Shown: positions 10,138 to 43,765 of the stretch, in pieces | Layout of the letters: the number at the start of each line of letters is the position of its first letter | Position numbering within the stretch: the first letter of the stretch is position 1 | From: Silurus meridionalis | Taxonomy: Eukaryota > Chordata > Actinopteri > Siluriformes > Siluridae | DNA length: 64,000 nt | NCBI RefSeq assembly: GCF_014805685.1 | Contig: NC_060902.1 | Location: 8,027,786-8,091,785 of the forward strand | Direction of reading: 5' to 3' | Translations under genes and position numbers: made by a program | Notes under the pieces: generated by a model | Databases searched by the model: none | The model's input: only the letters and a program-made list of their open reading frames with translations | What the model was told of the DNA's origin: nothing

Positions 10138-10438
10138 CAGGGGTTACCAAACTTTTCAAATCTAAGAGCTACTTCTTGGGTACAGATTAATGTGAAGGGC
10201 TTCAAGTTTGATACACACTTCTGAAATAACATTTGCTCAATTTGCCTTAAATTCTGTTATTATTAATACTTAATAATATTCATCTATGTGAAGACACTAA
10301 TCATATTAATGATTTCTCACAATAATTATCAACAATGATTTAACAATGTAGGAAGCAGATAGATGCAGGTCACTGGTAAGCGGCGCTATGGTGAGCTATT
10401 ACAGAAAAGGCCCGCGGGCACCATGTTGGTGACCCCTG
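10138..10438. mobile_element. hAT-type MITE with perfect 8-bp target duplication
   Basis: 301-bp element with inverted ends CAGGGGTTACCAA and TTGGTGACCCCTG, flanked by TGTTAGAG at 10130-10137 and 10439-10446. No coding sequence. It sits just past the 3' end of the SARNP-like gene. Confidence 0.85.
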
Positions 10439-10510
10439 TGTTAGAGATTACAAATGCTAATTGCCCTGCAGATTAAAAACAAACTGAGCTGTGAAGAAAT
10501 TTGGCAGGTG

Positions 10511-10516
10511 TTTATT
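10511..10516 (-). terminator. AATAAA poly(A) signal of SARNP-like gene
   Basis: Minus-strand AATAAA 80 bp after the stop codon, giving a 3' UTR of about 100 nt. Confidence 0.6.
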
Positions 10517-10596
10517 GTACGAACTTGCAACACATTGAGTAACAAAAAAAATAAAAATACAAAATACAAAAAGTAAAAAAAAAAAAAAGTTGTCAG

Positions 10597-32420
<21,824 letters not shown>

Positions 32421-32439
32421 TCTACTTCTCTGGTTGTGT

Positions 32440-32515
32440 AATGCTGAATGCATGCTACTGCTGAGTTCTGGTCTTTTATACTCTTGATGGAGGACGGTGC
32501 ACTGTGACGTCATAG
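32440..32515 (-). promoter_or_regulatory. CRE + TATA promoter of SARNP-like gene
   Basis: A full palindromic TGACGTCA at 32505-32512 and, 25 bp downstream on the minus strand, TATAAAA at 32480-32474. Start of transcription is expected near 32450, leaving a 5' UTR of about 30 nt before the ATG at 32420. No CpG island. A CRE close to a TATA box with little else is the layout of CREM-driven testis promoters, but that is only an inference here. Confidence 0.6.
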
Positions 32516-34980
32516 GCAACTTGTCATGCTTGGAAAACTGTCTGTCTGCCTCTAGTGGTGAAGCGTGGAAATACAACTGAATGGGAATCCTTTCTTACAG
32601 AAACGGTACACCCTGATGGCATGTTTTCAGCAGATTAGGAATGGTTTAAGAGACATTATCTGTAATTCAAAGTGCTGATTTGGCCTTTAAATTCTCCAAG
32701 TTTAAATCAAGCATTTGTCCAGTGAGCGACACAAACACATTATATTCATCAAGGTCCCACAATATGTCAGTGTAATAATGTAGTTAATGAAAGGTACTAC
32801 CTGGAAACATACTGGCAAACAAAAAAACAATATTTTCCACTCGATTAAACATTATTAAAATCCAAGATTATCATCTAGCTCTCTGACAAGTGCAGGAAGT
32901 TACCCATAGAAATGGAAAGTGCTTTCTGTTATGCTCTGTTCATCCTGGAGTTAAATTAGATTCACATTAAATTAAATATTTTGCATCGAAATTTAAAATG
33001 AAAGATATATATTTCATTGTATAAATACATCAGGGATTTCCCCTCTATGTATAATTTTTAAGGAAAATAAAATAACAATTTCTTGGTTTTTATGGGTCTA
33101 TGGTCAATCATTTTATTCCCAGTAGTGGGGCCAAGTGCATCAATGACCTTAGAATAAGGTGTGCTCCTAAATGGCATTAGTATTACATGTGGAATTGTTC
33201 AACTCTCAATTTGAGTAAATCTAGACAGGTCATGAACCAAATTAAAATGAAAAAAGACATATCAGGCTTCATTTAAACTACTTTAGAGGACTTTTTGTTA
33301 TGCATGTTACATTCATGAAGGTTACATGCACACAACACACTTATGTATTATACATAAGTGTACATCCTCATGAAAGACTCATGGATTACTATTCAAATAT
33401 AATTAATATCTGATATTTCTTATTATAGGATTACAATAAAACAAATGTTTAATAATGACACCTATTTTAAGATATTGTACTTTTTTCAGGCTTAACATAA
33501 CATTATTAAATATGCCTAGAGAGAATTTATATGGGAGTATATACGATTTAATGATTTCAATGAATAAAAGCATTAAAATCAAATTTTAAAATTTTAAATC
33601 AAATACAATTACATCAACATGCACATATTCAAGATATTTTTTTAAAATCGAAAAACATTTCTTAGTCAATATGCTGAACCCAAATAAAAACAAGCACATC
33701 AGGGTATTTTTTTCATAACAATATTATGTATAATTATCAAACAGGGATTAAAAACCTGCCTTAAAAGGCATAAAATCAACAATTACCAAAAAAAAATTCA
33801 GAACTATCAAAAGTGAGAATTTTTGGCAAACCAAAAATAAATATTCCTCTACTGGTTTAAAGATCACTTACTGGGATTTTAGCTTAAAAAAAATATGCAT
33901 CAGGGTCAGTTTTTACATATGGGTTGGTATTAGTCAAGTCAAGAAGCTTTTATTGTCATCTTAACCATATATAGCTGGAGGCTGGCACTACTTAAAACAA
34001 CATAGAGCTTCATCACACCACACAACATTGAGCTGCATACAGAACACAGGGCTAAAGTTTTGAAGGTATCCCAGCCATATTAAGTGCATCATGTGCAACC
34101 AAGTGTAAACAGTGCAGACAAAAGAGAATGCAAACAGACAACACAAGACAGTGTGCGTATGGTTTTCATTTACAGTTGTTTCATTTACAAATTATTAAGA
34201 ATTTCTAGTGCTCTATACCACGAAGTCACAACCTACAATGAAAACATAACTTACTAATCAACACAACTGGTTTATTTAGGAAAATTGCAACTGAACATAT
34301 TTTATCTGCATACAATTTGTGACAGAAGGATAAACCCTGGAGCAGCTGGAACAGGTAGCTCTGAAATACATACAGACAAGGAAGACAAGGAACTACAGCA
34401 ACACTACCAGGACAAAAACAGTGATGCAGAAGTGCTGACAAAATACAAGCACTACAGCGAAACTGGAGTCTATATTAAATCCTATGTCCAGTGAAAGTTC
34501 CAAGAGCTCCTGTAGTAATGTCCTTCAGCAATGGTTAAAACTTGTTTACTGATTTATTTCATGCAAATTCCAGCAAAAATGTGTGCATTTTGCAAATGTG
34601 TAGGTATACATCTAGACACTGTTCCTGAGGTAATGGAATAAACTTTCACCAGATGTCTGAACAACGGAGTCACAGCCTATATATAATGATGGGTAAAAAT
34701 CTACTTGTTTGTTTTGTGTTTGTTTATTTAAAAAAAGGCTATAATTTCTCTCAACAAAATTGGCTGATGGTATCCTAAGTCTACAACATAGGGAACCGTT
34801 GTTGATTTATTCATTAATAGAGAGTGAAAGCACTTTTGTATGTCACTAAGGGCGTTTGCTAAATGCTGTAAATGTGCGTGGTTGAAGCAGGCAGATTTCG
34901 TTCCTAGCCTATTCAAAAACATCTAACGTAACCTAAATCATAAAACACACATAAAAAATAAACAAAATGAACAATAATAT
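32516..34980. other. AT-rich intergenic region, small repeat scraps
   Basis: No gene seen. 33937-34170 resembles a reversed LINE 3' end (AGTCAAGTCAAGAAGC). 34840-34875 has the TTTGCTAAATGCTGTAAATG tail of a common fish SINE/LINE. Confidence 0.5.
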
Positions 34981-35460
34981 ACACCGACCAGGCATAACAT
35001 TATTACATTATAACATTATGGCCAGTGAAGTAAATAACACTGATTATCTCTTCTTTATGACACCTGTTAGTAGGTGGGATGTATTAGGTAGAATGTGCCC
35101 ATTTTGTCCTCATAATTGAGGTGTTAGAAGCAGGAAAAATGGGCAAGCGTAAGAATTTGTGAGAGTTTGAAAATGGCCAAATTGTGATGGTTAGATGACT
35201 GGGTCAGAGCATCTCCAAAACTGCACCTCTTGTGGGATGTTCCCAGTCTGCAGTGCTCAGTATCTATTAAAAGTGTAAAAGTGATGAACCGGCGACAGAG
35301 TCACGGGCGGCCAAGACTCACTGATGCACGTGGGGTACAAAGGCTTGTCCATGTGGTGCGGTCAAAGAGACGAGCTCCTGTAGCTCAAACTGCTGAAGTT
35401 AATGCTGTTAATGAACGACAGGTCAGAACTCACACTTACCTTGACCAGAGGAAGTGAAAT
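34981..35460 (+). pseudogene. Tc1-like element remnant, transposase N-terminus
   Basis: Left end CACCGACCAGGCATAACATT, then a decayed frame from MGKRKN (35139) with EFENGQIVM and ISKTAPLVG, several stops, and a GRPR-like segment (RRQSHGRPRLTDARG). It breaks off before the catalytic core. Confidence 0.65.
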
Positions 35461-36971
35461 GCCAGTAACTCAGGACTAGTCTATACATTTCTTGAGGTCT
35501 TGGTGAAGAAATTCAAACACGAGATAAAGCTTACACTGCAAAAACTCTTCATCTAGTCAAGACTTACAACCTTATTTATAGCCATAAAATCATAATGATA
35601 ATTATAAATAAAATACTATGCAAGAGCAGATTATGTAAGATTATTATGATTGTTTTGAGTATTTATCTTTATTTTCTTAATTAATTAATTAATTAAAATC
35701 TTAAAGTTAGTGATCTTATCTGCAAAGTAAACAAATTTCCTGTCAGAGACACAATTTCAGGCCAGCCTTGTATGTTTTAAGATTTTATTTTAGCTATAAT
35801 AACTTGTTTTAAGGTTGCTCAGTAAAAATGCTCAATAATCACACTTGACTCTTGTTTTAAGGTTGCCCAGTAAAAAAACTGCTCGGTAATCACTTGACTT
35901 GTTCATTATTTATTTCAAATCTTGGTTGTTATTTATTACAATTTATTAATTTCCAGTTTTAAGTGCAATTGCATAATTCAGATTATATTTTGTCAAGACA
36001 TAGACACTTGCTTTGAAATTCGCTGGATAGTATGACATCGGATTAAGGCATCTATAACTTCTGTTGCTTGGGCAAGATTAGGTACAGCAACTTCATATGC
36101 TAACAGATCTCGATCGAAATATAAAATCTCATAAGGCTGGTAATCAAAACAAAATAATGACTATAACGTAAATGTATTTTATAAGTCCAAAGACAGGCAG
36201 ATTCCCTTTTGAACTTGTGATAACCAGGGATTTTCACTAACATATTTGTTATCACTGAGAATAAACTTTCACTAATGGCAGAAAGTCTTGCTAGCACACA
36301 AAAAAAATAATAAATTATACTTATACGACAAGCAGTGGAAAGAAACTGCCCAACGTTCTGCACCGGTAAACAATCACAGATATTCTGGTGGGCAGTGGCA
36401 AACGTGCTTGGTAATTACCAAATCATAACTTGAGTGAGGGGACTTACGAAGTAATGCAATTCAATCGATATATAAGAAACTGCTTCAACAGTTAAAACCT
36501 ACACAGTTTAATTACAATACACAGAAAGGATTAAATTTAACAACACTTCTCAATATGTTACAAAGCAACAATGACTAACTTTACACACATAGTTTCCCCT
36601 CATTATAATTCTGTGTTTTCATCTGTCAATAAGGTCAGAACAACAGGTGATGACTGACGAACCGCTTAGATTGGTTTCTGCTAAGGTTAGGTTTACATAT
36701 TCCATTACAAAGTATATATTTACACTAAGTATAAAGTATGTGCTGTTTACACCAAAGCATTTTCGATTTCTGTGATTCATGGATGTTTTGGTTTTTACCT
36801 TCTATTATATATAGCTTTTGTAAAAGTAAAAAAACTTTTATATTTTTGGTCTCCCTGCCTGCTAGGTAGAGAAAAACTTATAGGAACTACAAGAGAGGTG
36901 CAATAATGGATGAACTGGATGAAGTATCAGTATCAACTTTAAAAGGTAGGTCAAGTTTTGGTGTTACAATG
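35461..36971. other. AT-rich spacer, nothing recognised
   Basis: No gene or repeat family identified; short TTAA-rich runs near 35680. Confidence 0.5.
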
Positions 36972-37317
36972 TGTTAGTGTTAAGATGGTTTTCACACTGT
37001 TTCACACACATTCCTTTGTCTGCTCAGTGTCTATAGAATATTTACGATGTTAGTCTGTAAGGTAAACAGGAAGTCTTATCTGGACTCACACATCTCCAGC
37101 TAGTATATCCTCTTGTCTAAACAGGAAACAACTAGGTCAGGTTTCTTTTCTCTGTATGTGTATATATACGTTCTGCTGCCTGCAATAAACTGAAGAGGAA
37201 GCATTTGCTGTGTGCGGTGTGATTCTTCCCTGATCAGAAAGGCCTACGGGCATCGCAGATTGTATGGAAAACCTCTCCAAGAATTAAGTTTCGTTTGGGC
37301 ATGATAAAAATCTAACA
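36972..37317 (+). repeat. ERV 5' LTR
   Basis: 346 bp; TATATATA near 37160, AATAAA at 37184-37189. The 3' LTR is 355 bp, with a short extra GAATATTAGTATA-type duplication; otherwise they are nearly identical, so the insertion is fairly young. Confidence 0.85.
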
Positions 37318-37321
37318 GTTT

Positions 37322-37339
37322 TGGTGTCAGAAGTGGGAT
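37322..37339 (+). other. ERV primer-binding site, tRNA-Leu type
   Basis: TGGTGTCAGAAGTGGGAT starts four bases after the LTR and is complementary to the 3' end of vertebrate tRNA-Leu (ATCCCACTTCTGACA plus CCA). Confidence 0.75.
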
Positions 37340-37939
37340 ACTTTCGGCAATATCCAAAAAGGAAAATCATGCATCAAGGTAAGTTTTTTAAGATACTTCC
37401 TTGTTTGCGGGGATTGTCCCGTATGCCAGCCAATAGGGCTGCATATGTTTTCGTGTCTTGGTTATGCATTAATTGTTTAATTAATGATAATTTCCTTTGG
37501 TGGGATGATTTCGTCGCGACATTGGTTTTCTCACCTTAGATGTAAGATGCAAGATTAGAAGACGTTTTTTACGGTCTGTCTAATATAGGCGATATTGTCT
37601 GAAGTATCCAAAAGAATCCACGATAATTTATATGCCCGAAAAAAATAGATAAATGAAAAATTTTTTGTTAAAAAAAAAAAAAAAAAAAGGGAGAGAAAAG
37701 TGAAAAGGAACTAAAGAAAAACGGACATTTTGAAAAGACTTTAAAATTTTTCAAAAGACTTCAATCTTGTTTTGGCTTTATAGTCTATTTTTTTCTCCTA
37801 GCTAACAAAGTTTGTGATTCAATTGGAGAGATTGGATTACTTTTTTGTTTGAAGACTGCGATCCCCCTAGTGCCTAGTGTTGTGTGTATTGTCTGTGTAT
37901 TAAGTGTTGTGTGTCTGTTCTTTGTTCTGTGTTAAGAAG

Positions 37940-38017
37940 ATGGGTCATAACATTTCTCGCCCATTGCCGGAAGAAAATCCCAAAGATTGGATGTATAGGA
38001 ATTGTGCCGGTAATTGA
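37940..38017 (+). pseudogene. ERV gag stub
   Basis: ATG GGT CAT AAC ATT TCT gives MGHNIS, an N-myristoylation start as in retroviral matrix proteins. The frame stops after 25 codons (TGA at 38015-38017). The rest of gag is deleted or unrecognisable up to about 38.1 kb. Confidence 0.5.
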
Positions 38018-38269
38018 ACTAATCCTTATTTAACCTATTTGGCATTATGGAGTGAAATTGTATTACATCTAGATACCTTTTCCTAGAGATTTAGAAGCTG
38101 CTAGAGGTTTCTACTATGCTCCAGGTTAAGTTAACCCGTTATGCTCTGCACTGCAACAGGAAGTGGTGCATTTCAGCCTCAGCACAAAACTCAAGGAGGA
38201 GGTCCTAGGAGAAAAGGGGAAGTTCATCTTTTAGGGAATAGATAGATTTCCAATTTCATGTCCTGTAAC

Positions 38270-40447
38270 TCACCTTTTGCCTGTAGTGACACCGACTGGT
38301 ACAAATTTTTATCATAGTTTTACAATAATTCCAAACTCGCCTTTAAACCTTTTAGGAAGAGATATGATGCATAAAATGGGAATGGAGATCCTGTTTTTTT
38401 AAACCAATGTCTCACTGTCTTTTCCTTCTGTCCTCATGCTCTCAACCGAGCCACAGCCACATCCGGAAGATTTTTTTCAAAGTAGTACAGAGGCCCTGCC
38501 TGATAAACCAAATTTAGGTGAAGTTAACCCTAAATTATGGGCCTCTCACAAAGATGAGGCAGAGTTAATCCAGGTAAAACCGTATCATGCACTCATGAAA
38601 ACACACCATCCTTCTTCTTCTTCTTCTTTCGGCTGCTCCCATTAGGGGTCACCACAGCGGATCATCCGTCTCCACACCACCCTGTCCTCTACATCTGCCT
38701 CTTTCACACCAACTACCTGCATGTCTTCCCTCACCACATCCATGAACCTCCTCCTTGGCCTTCCTCTTTTCCTCCTACCTGGTGGCTCCATCCTCAGCAT
38801 TCTTCGGCCAATATAATTCATGTCCCTCCTCTGCACATGTCCAAACCATCTCAATCTCGCCTCCCTCACCTTGTCACCAAAACATCCTACATGCGCTGTC
38901 CCTCTAATAAACTCATTTCTAATCTTGTCCATCCTCGTCACTCCAGCTCTCCAGGCTCTTCTCAACCTGCTCCCTACTCTCACCACAAATCACAATATCA
39001 TCCGCAAACATCATAGTCCAGGGAGACTCCTGTCTGACCTCATCCGTCAACCTGTCCATCACCACTGCAAACAGGAAAGGGCTTAGGGCCGATCCTTGAT
39101 GCAGACCAACCTTCACCCTGAACCAGTCTGTCGTACCTACTGCACACTTCACTGCCATCACACTGTCCTCGTACATGTCCTGCACCACCCTCACATACTT
39201 CTCTGACACACCTGACTTCCTCATACAATACCACAACTCCTCTCTTGGCACTCTGTCATACGCTTTCTTTAAATCCACAAATACACAATGCAATTCCTTC
39301 TGTCCTTCTCTATACTTCTCCATCAACATCCTCAAAGCAAAACACACCATCTGATTTTTGTTAAACAATATCCATTGTCAAAAGAGAAGAATGTTGGCAT
39401 TGCTCCAGTTATTGACAATTTATTGTCACAAGGTGTTTTGATCAAGACACATACACCATATAACACACTGATTAATCCCGTCTTGAAGGCAGATAAAAAA
39501 TGCCGGAGGCTAATACAAGATTTTCGTGAGATTAATAAATTAGTTATTCCGATGTAGCTACCATTGTTAACTCTATACCAGCGACTCACAGATTTTTTAC
39601 TGTGATTCATCTTTGTTCTGCTTTTTTCAGTGTCCCTTTGGCCTCAGAGACGCAGCCGCTTTTTGCATTTACCTATAGGGGATGTCAATTCACCTGGACC
39701 CATCTTCCTCAGGGTTTTGTTGACTCGCCAGCCGTATTCTCCGCTGTAGTGCACAGAACATTGGCTGATATACACCTTCCAGAAACAACCTGCATTCTTC
39801 AATACGCAGATGACATCCTTGTCACAGGACTGACTGAGCAGGACTGCCACAAAGCATCAGTGATTGTCTGCAATGTCCTGGCTCAGGCTGGATTTAAAGC
39901 TTCACACCAGAAACTACAGTGGGTGAAGAGAAAGGTCTCATATCTGGGCCGTGTGATCTCAGAAGGCCAACGTAAGATATCGCAGGACCGAGTACAGCTT
40001 GTGACTAGGTTTTCAAGATCTCAGACTGTGAAACAGATGCAGAGCTTCTTGGGACTAGTGAACTACTGTCGAGCATGGATCCCTGACTGCGCACAGCATG
40101 ATAAAGTTTTGCGTAGTGCTGTTGATCACAAAGCTGCTCCATCACATCTCATTCTGTGGACTCATGAAATGACTGACAGTTTTGCTGCCCTCAAGAAGGC
40201 TATACAGTCTGCCCCAGCTCTAGGTCTTCCGAATTATTCTAAGCCTTTTCACCTATATGTGCACGAATGTGGTGGTACGGCTGCGGGGATCCTAGCCCAG
40301 GAACACGGTGACAGATATCGCCCTGTTGCGTATCTTTCCAAATCTTTAGACAACATAGCAGGGTTCCCCTTGTGCTTGCGTGCAGTGGCTGCTGCGGCTC
40401 TGATGGTCCGGGATGCTGAGAAAAAACGGTGCTGTCACATCCTTTGA
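38270..40447 (+). pseudogene. ERV pol: protease end and reverse transcriptase, broken
   Basis: A protease tail (NLLGRDMMHKMG) is followed by RT: VLKADKKCRRLIQDFREIN, LPQGF and YADD (39.8 kb) are visible. The first catalytic Asp of motif A is replaced (VIHL instead of VIDL). Breaks: the 728-bp RTE insert (38611-39338), a frameshift at about 39555 with an adjacent TAG, and another frameshift near 40435. RT would copy viral RNA into DNA; this copy cannot. Confidence 0.8.
38611..39338 (-). mobile_element. RTE LINE insertion in ERV pol, 13-bp TSD
   Basis: 5'-truncated RTE, minus orientation, ending in an (AAG)n tail (CTTCTTCTT on the plus strand). It is flanked by AAAACACACCATC at 38598-38610 and 39339-39351. 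It encodes RT fragments: KELHCVFVDLKKAYDRVP, GLHQGSALSPFLF, MMFADDIVI and a C-terminal region (RWFGHVQRR). Motif C (FADD) is intact, but the frames are shifted. Confidence 0.9.
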
Positions 40448-42176
40448 TACTGTACACCTCACATCAGGTAACAACTATTTTACACAACCTCAACACACAA
40501 CATATGACGGCACAACGTAGATCTGGTTATGAGACCACGCTCTTGGTAATGGAAAACTTGACTATTAAGCCGTCTTCTCAGCCGCATTCAGCTGTAGTAG
40601 CTCTGCGTGATCTGCTAGACGATATTGACTTAGATGGTTTTGACGACACACATGATTGCCTTAAACACATTGAACAAGAGACCTCTTGTAGGCCCGATCT
40701 TTTAGATACGGCCCTGGAAGAGGGGGATTGTCTATAAGTAGATGGTTCATGTTCAAAACCTTCTGATGGTGTGTATTTATGTGGATATGCGGTTGTAAGA
40801 TTACCTGATGTAATAGTTGAAGCTAAATCATTACCACATTTTAATCTCATAGGCGACCTTTTAGAAGCTGTTCAACTCCCTGCCAAAGTGGCCATAGTGA
40901 AGGTTAAAGGACATGCCGTAGGTGATTCAGAGGAAATTCAGGGAAATACGTTAGCGGATAAAGTAGCTAAGGAAGCAGCAAAACAACCAGTAGATTTGGA
41001 CACAGTAGATACAAATCCTGAGATCTTGATGATGTCACATATCTCCAATATACCAGACATTGACCTAAAAATACTTCAGAGTCAGCCTACTGAGGAGGAC
41101 ATCAAGTATTGGGCTTCCAAACAATGTAAATCAGATTCTGCTGGTATCATTAGAGATGTAGATGGCAAAATTGCTCTGCCTAAACTAGCCTTAATAGTGT
41201 TGGTGAAGCATTACCATGGGATGTCACACATTAGCATAGCTAAAGTCATGCAGGCTATAAACGCATTATACTGTATTGCTGATGTAGCTAAAACAACCAA
41301 GCTAGTGTTGGATTCATGTTTGACTTGTGCCAAAACTAACGTACATCAACCTGTACAACATACTGCGCTTACTTTTCCTGAAGCCCCTTTCCAACACCTA
41401 CAGATAGATTTTACACATATGCCAGCTGTAGGAAATTTGAGATACCTGTTGGTTATAGTTGACAGATTCAGTAAGTGGCCAGAAGCATTTGCATGTGCGA
41501 CAGAGAATGCTAAAACGGTTGTCAAAATATTAACAAAAGAGATCATCTCTAGGTTTGGTATTCCTAGTGTGATTGAAAGTGATAATGGCACACCTTTTGC
41601 TTCAAAGGTAACACAACTTTTGGCTAAAAGCTTAGCAATTGACTGGCATTTTAATATTCCCTATCACCCACAGTCAGCTGGAGTGGTAGAAAGAACAAAC
41701 AGAACCATTAAGGAAAGTATTACTAAAGCCTGCTTTGAAACAGGCCGAAATTGGACTGTTGTTCTCCCGGCAGTACTCACAGAAATGAGAATGACCCCAT
41801 CTTCAACTACTAAACTGTCACCTTTTGAAATTCTAATGGGCCGGCCTTTCCCGACCCCATTGGTCAGGGGACGCACTGGCATTTCTTCCTTAGGTAACCT
41901 GGAAGTGATGGTGGATGACTACGTTTCTGCCCTGGTTGAGAAATTGAATTCTATCAGTGCTGATGTCTCACTAACTCTTCCCCGCTCACAGATAAGCCAA
42001 CACACCCTTTTGTGCCTAATCAGCAGGTCCTGATACGAAGTCTGAAGCCTACCAAGGTCGGTGAGCCGAAGTATCTGGGTCCAGCGACTGTTCTAACTGT
42101 AACCAGAACTGGAGTTCTGACTGATTATCAGCCACAGTGGATACATGCAAGCAGGATCAAAACAGCACCCACTTAA
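40429..42176 (+). pseudogene. ERV pol: connection, RNase H scrap and integrase
   Basis: The connection domain runs to a stop at 40735-40737. RNase H then starts (VDGSCSK) but has an internal deletion before KVKGHAVGDSE. Integrase follows in the same frame: HHCC-like zinc module (HYHGMSH, CLTCAK), core Asp in LQIDFTHMP, Asp in ESDNGTPF and Glu in VVERTNRTIKE, so DD35E residues are kept. A frameshift near 42000 separates the C-terminal domain, ending at 42176. Confidence 0.8.
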
Positions 42177-42586
42177 TCTGTGCACTAATTGGTCTGTTGG
42201 ACTAAGAAGCCTGCCTAAGTGAGTATTCAGGGCTGAAACAATTGAAAGCCCACGGAAAGATCCGTTCTTTATAGTAGAAAGGGGGCCACCTCCGGGGTGA
42301 AGATCTGACTCACTTAACTGTTTTGTTTAGCTTACCCTGATACCTGCTCTAGGTCTAAATTCTATAACAATATGTGCATAGTTGTAACTAGACTCCAGAT
42401 TTTTCTTATTCTCTTTGAACACATTATTCAGAGAGGAAAAACTGTTATGTATACCTTATAATACTGCTAATAGACATATTGAACAAGCACTGAGAAACAA
42501 ATGTCTCATGACGTCTTGGTGAACGTGAAACAACTGCTGAAAGAAGTTTTTTTGAGAAGATTAAGAGTTTGTTTACAAGTGTTGAA

Positions 42587-42736
42587 CACTATTTTGTTTT
42601 GGGAATGATTTTTTTATTGATTGTTGGAATTATACTTTGTATGTTGCTATGTTTAATGACGATGGTAAGACAGGCCATAAAGGCCTCAATTGGAGTGGTG
42701 ATGATGAAGGATTATATGCATTTAGGGAAAGAATGA
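42587..42736 (+). pseudogene. Possible ERV envelope membrane-anchor scrap
   Basis: A short open frame holds a strongly hydrophobic stretch (GMIFLLIVGIILCMLLCL) followed by a basic turn (VRQAIK) and ends at 42736. Its place between integrase and 3' LTR fits the end of an envelope gene, most of which is missing. It could be chance. Confidence 0.3.
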
Positions 42737-42866
42737 AATGGAATCTGTATGTTTTTGTTTGTCTTTATCTTTTCATTTGCAGTTTGTGTCACCAGTTCTG
42801 TTCCCCGGATGAACATCCTATGTTTTGGTGTGTGATGCTAAATCATAAATGATTTTAAGTGGCCAT

Positions 42867-43221
42867 TGTTAGTGTTAAGATGGTTTTCACACTGTTTCAC
42901 ACACATTCCTTTGTCTGCTCAGTGTCGAATATTAGTATAGAATATTTACGATGTTAGTCTGTAAGGTAAACAGGGAGTCTTATCTGGACCCACACAACTC
43001 CGGCTAGTATATCCTCTTGTCTAAACAGGAAACAACTAGGTCAGGTTTCTTTTCTCTTTATGTGTATATATACGTTCTGCTGCCAGCAATAAACTGAAGA
43101 GGAAGCATTTGCTGTGTGCGGTGTGATTCTTCCCTGATCAGAAAGGCCTACAGGCATCGCAGATCGTATGGAAAACCTATCCAAGAATTAAGTTTCGTTT
43201 GGGTATGATAAAAATCCAACA
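42867..43221 (+). repeat. ERV 3' LTR
   Basis: 355 bp, TGTTAG...CCAACA, followed by the CAATG repeat. No clear polypurine tract directly precedes it; a purine run (AGAAAGGGGG) lies about 580 bp upstream. Confidence 0.85.
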
Positions 43222-43765
43222 CAATGTTAAAGGAAAACTACACCGTTTTTCAATATTTTATTATGTTCTTACCTCAATTTAGACTAAACAATAAATCCCT
43301 GTCTTTTTTCACTTCATCTTTGTGCAGCCTGTCGTGAATGTGTTAGCATTTAACCTAGCCCCATTCATTCCTTAGGATCCAATCAGGGATGAATTTAGAC
43401 GCCACCAAACACTTCCATGTGTTCCCTATTTAAAGACTGTTACATGAGTAGTTACACGAGTAAGTATAGTGCCACAAAATAAAACGTGGAGATTATTTAA
43501 GCGAATAAAAAAAGAGAACTATATTGTATGGCGGAAGAGCACTTAGTTTGCAGCACTTGCACCTCGGCATGCAGTAACATCATGGTCAATTAATAACCTG
43601 AAAGAAGAAATAAGGTTAAAAAAGGGTAAAAGGACAATTAATATTTGGTTTGTCTTTACAGCTGCCAACATTGATGAGGCCTTGCTCCACACCCTTTGAT
43701 GTTTTGAGAGACCTTTTCCCTGGCCCAGAACAGTTTCTCAGGAGAAAAAGAGTGTGGCCTCTTAT
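43222..43765. other. Intergenic spacer, nothing recognised
   Basis: No gene or repeat family identified. Confidence 0.5.

Larger units (their letters stand above)
36972..43221 (+). mobile_element. Class I endogenous retrovirus, defective
   Basis: LTRs 36972-37317 and 42867-43221 begin TGTTAGTGTT and end AACA; flanking repeat CAATG at 36967-36971 and 43222-43226. TGGTGTCAGAAGTGGGAT at 37322 matches the 3' end of tRNA-Leu with CCA. LTRs carry TATATATA and AATAAA. The inside holds a gag stub, a protease scrap, a frameshifted pol and a possible envelope scrap. An RTE LINE splits pol. The integrase and RT resemble the gamma/epsilon group. It cannot produce virus. Confidence 0.85.

Noticed and set aside
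39288..39557. Independent gene at this ORF
   Set aside because: It starts in antisense RTE sequence and runs into ERV reverse transcriptase; it is a junction frame.
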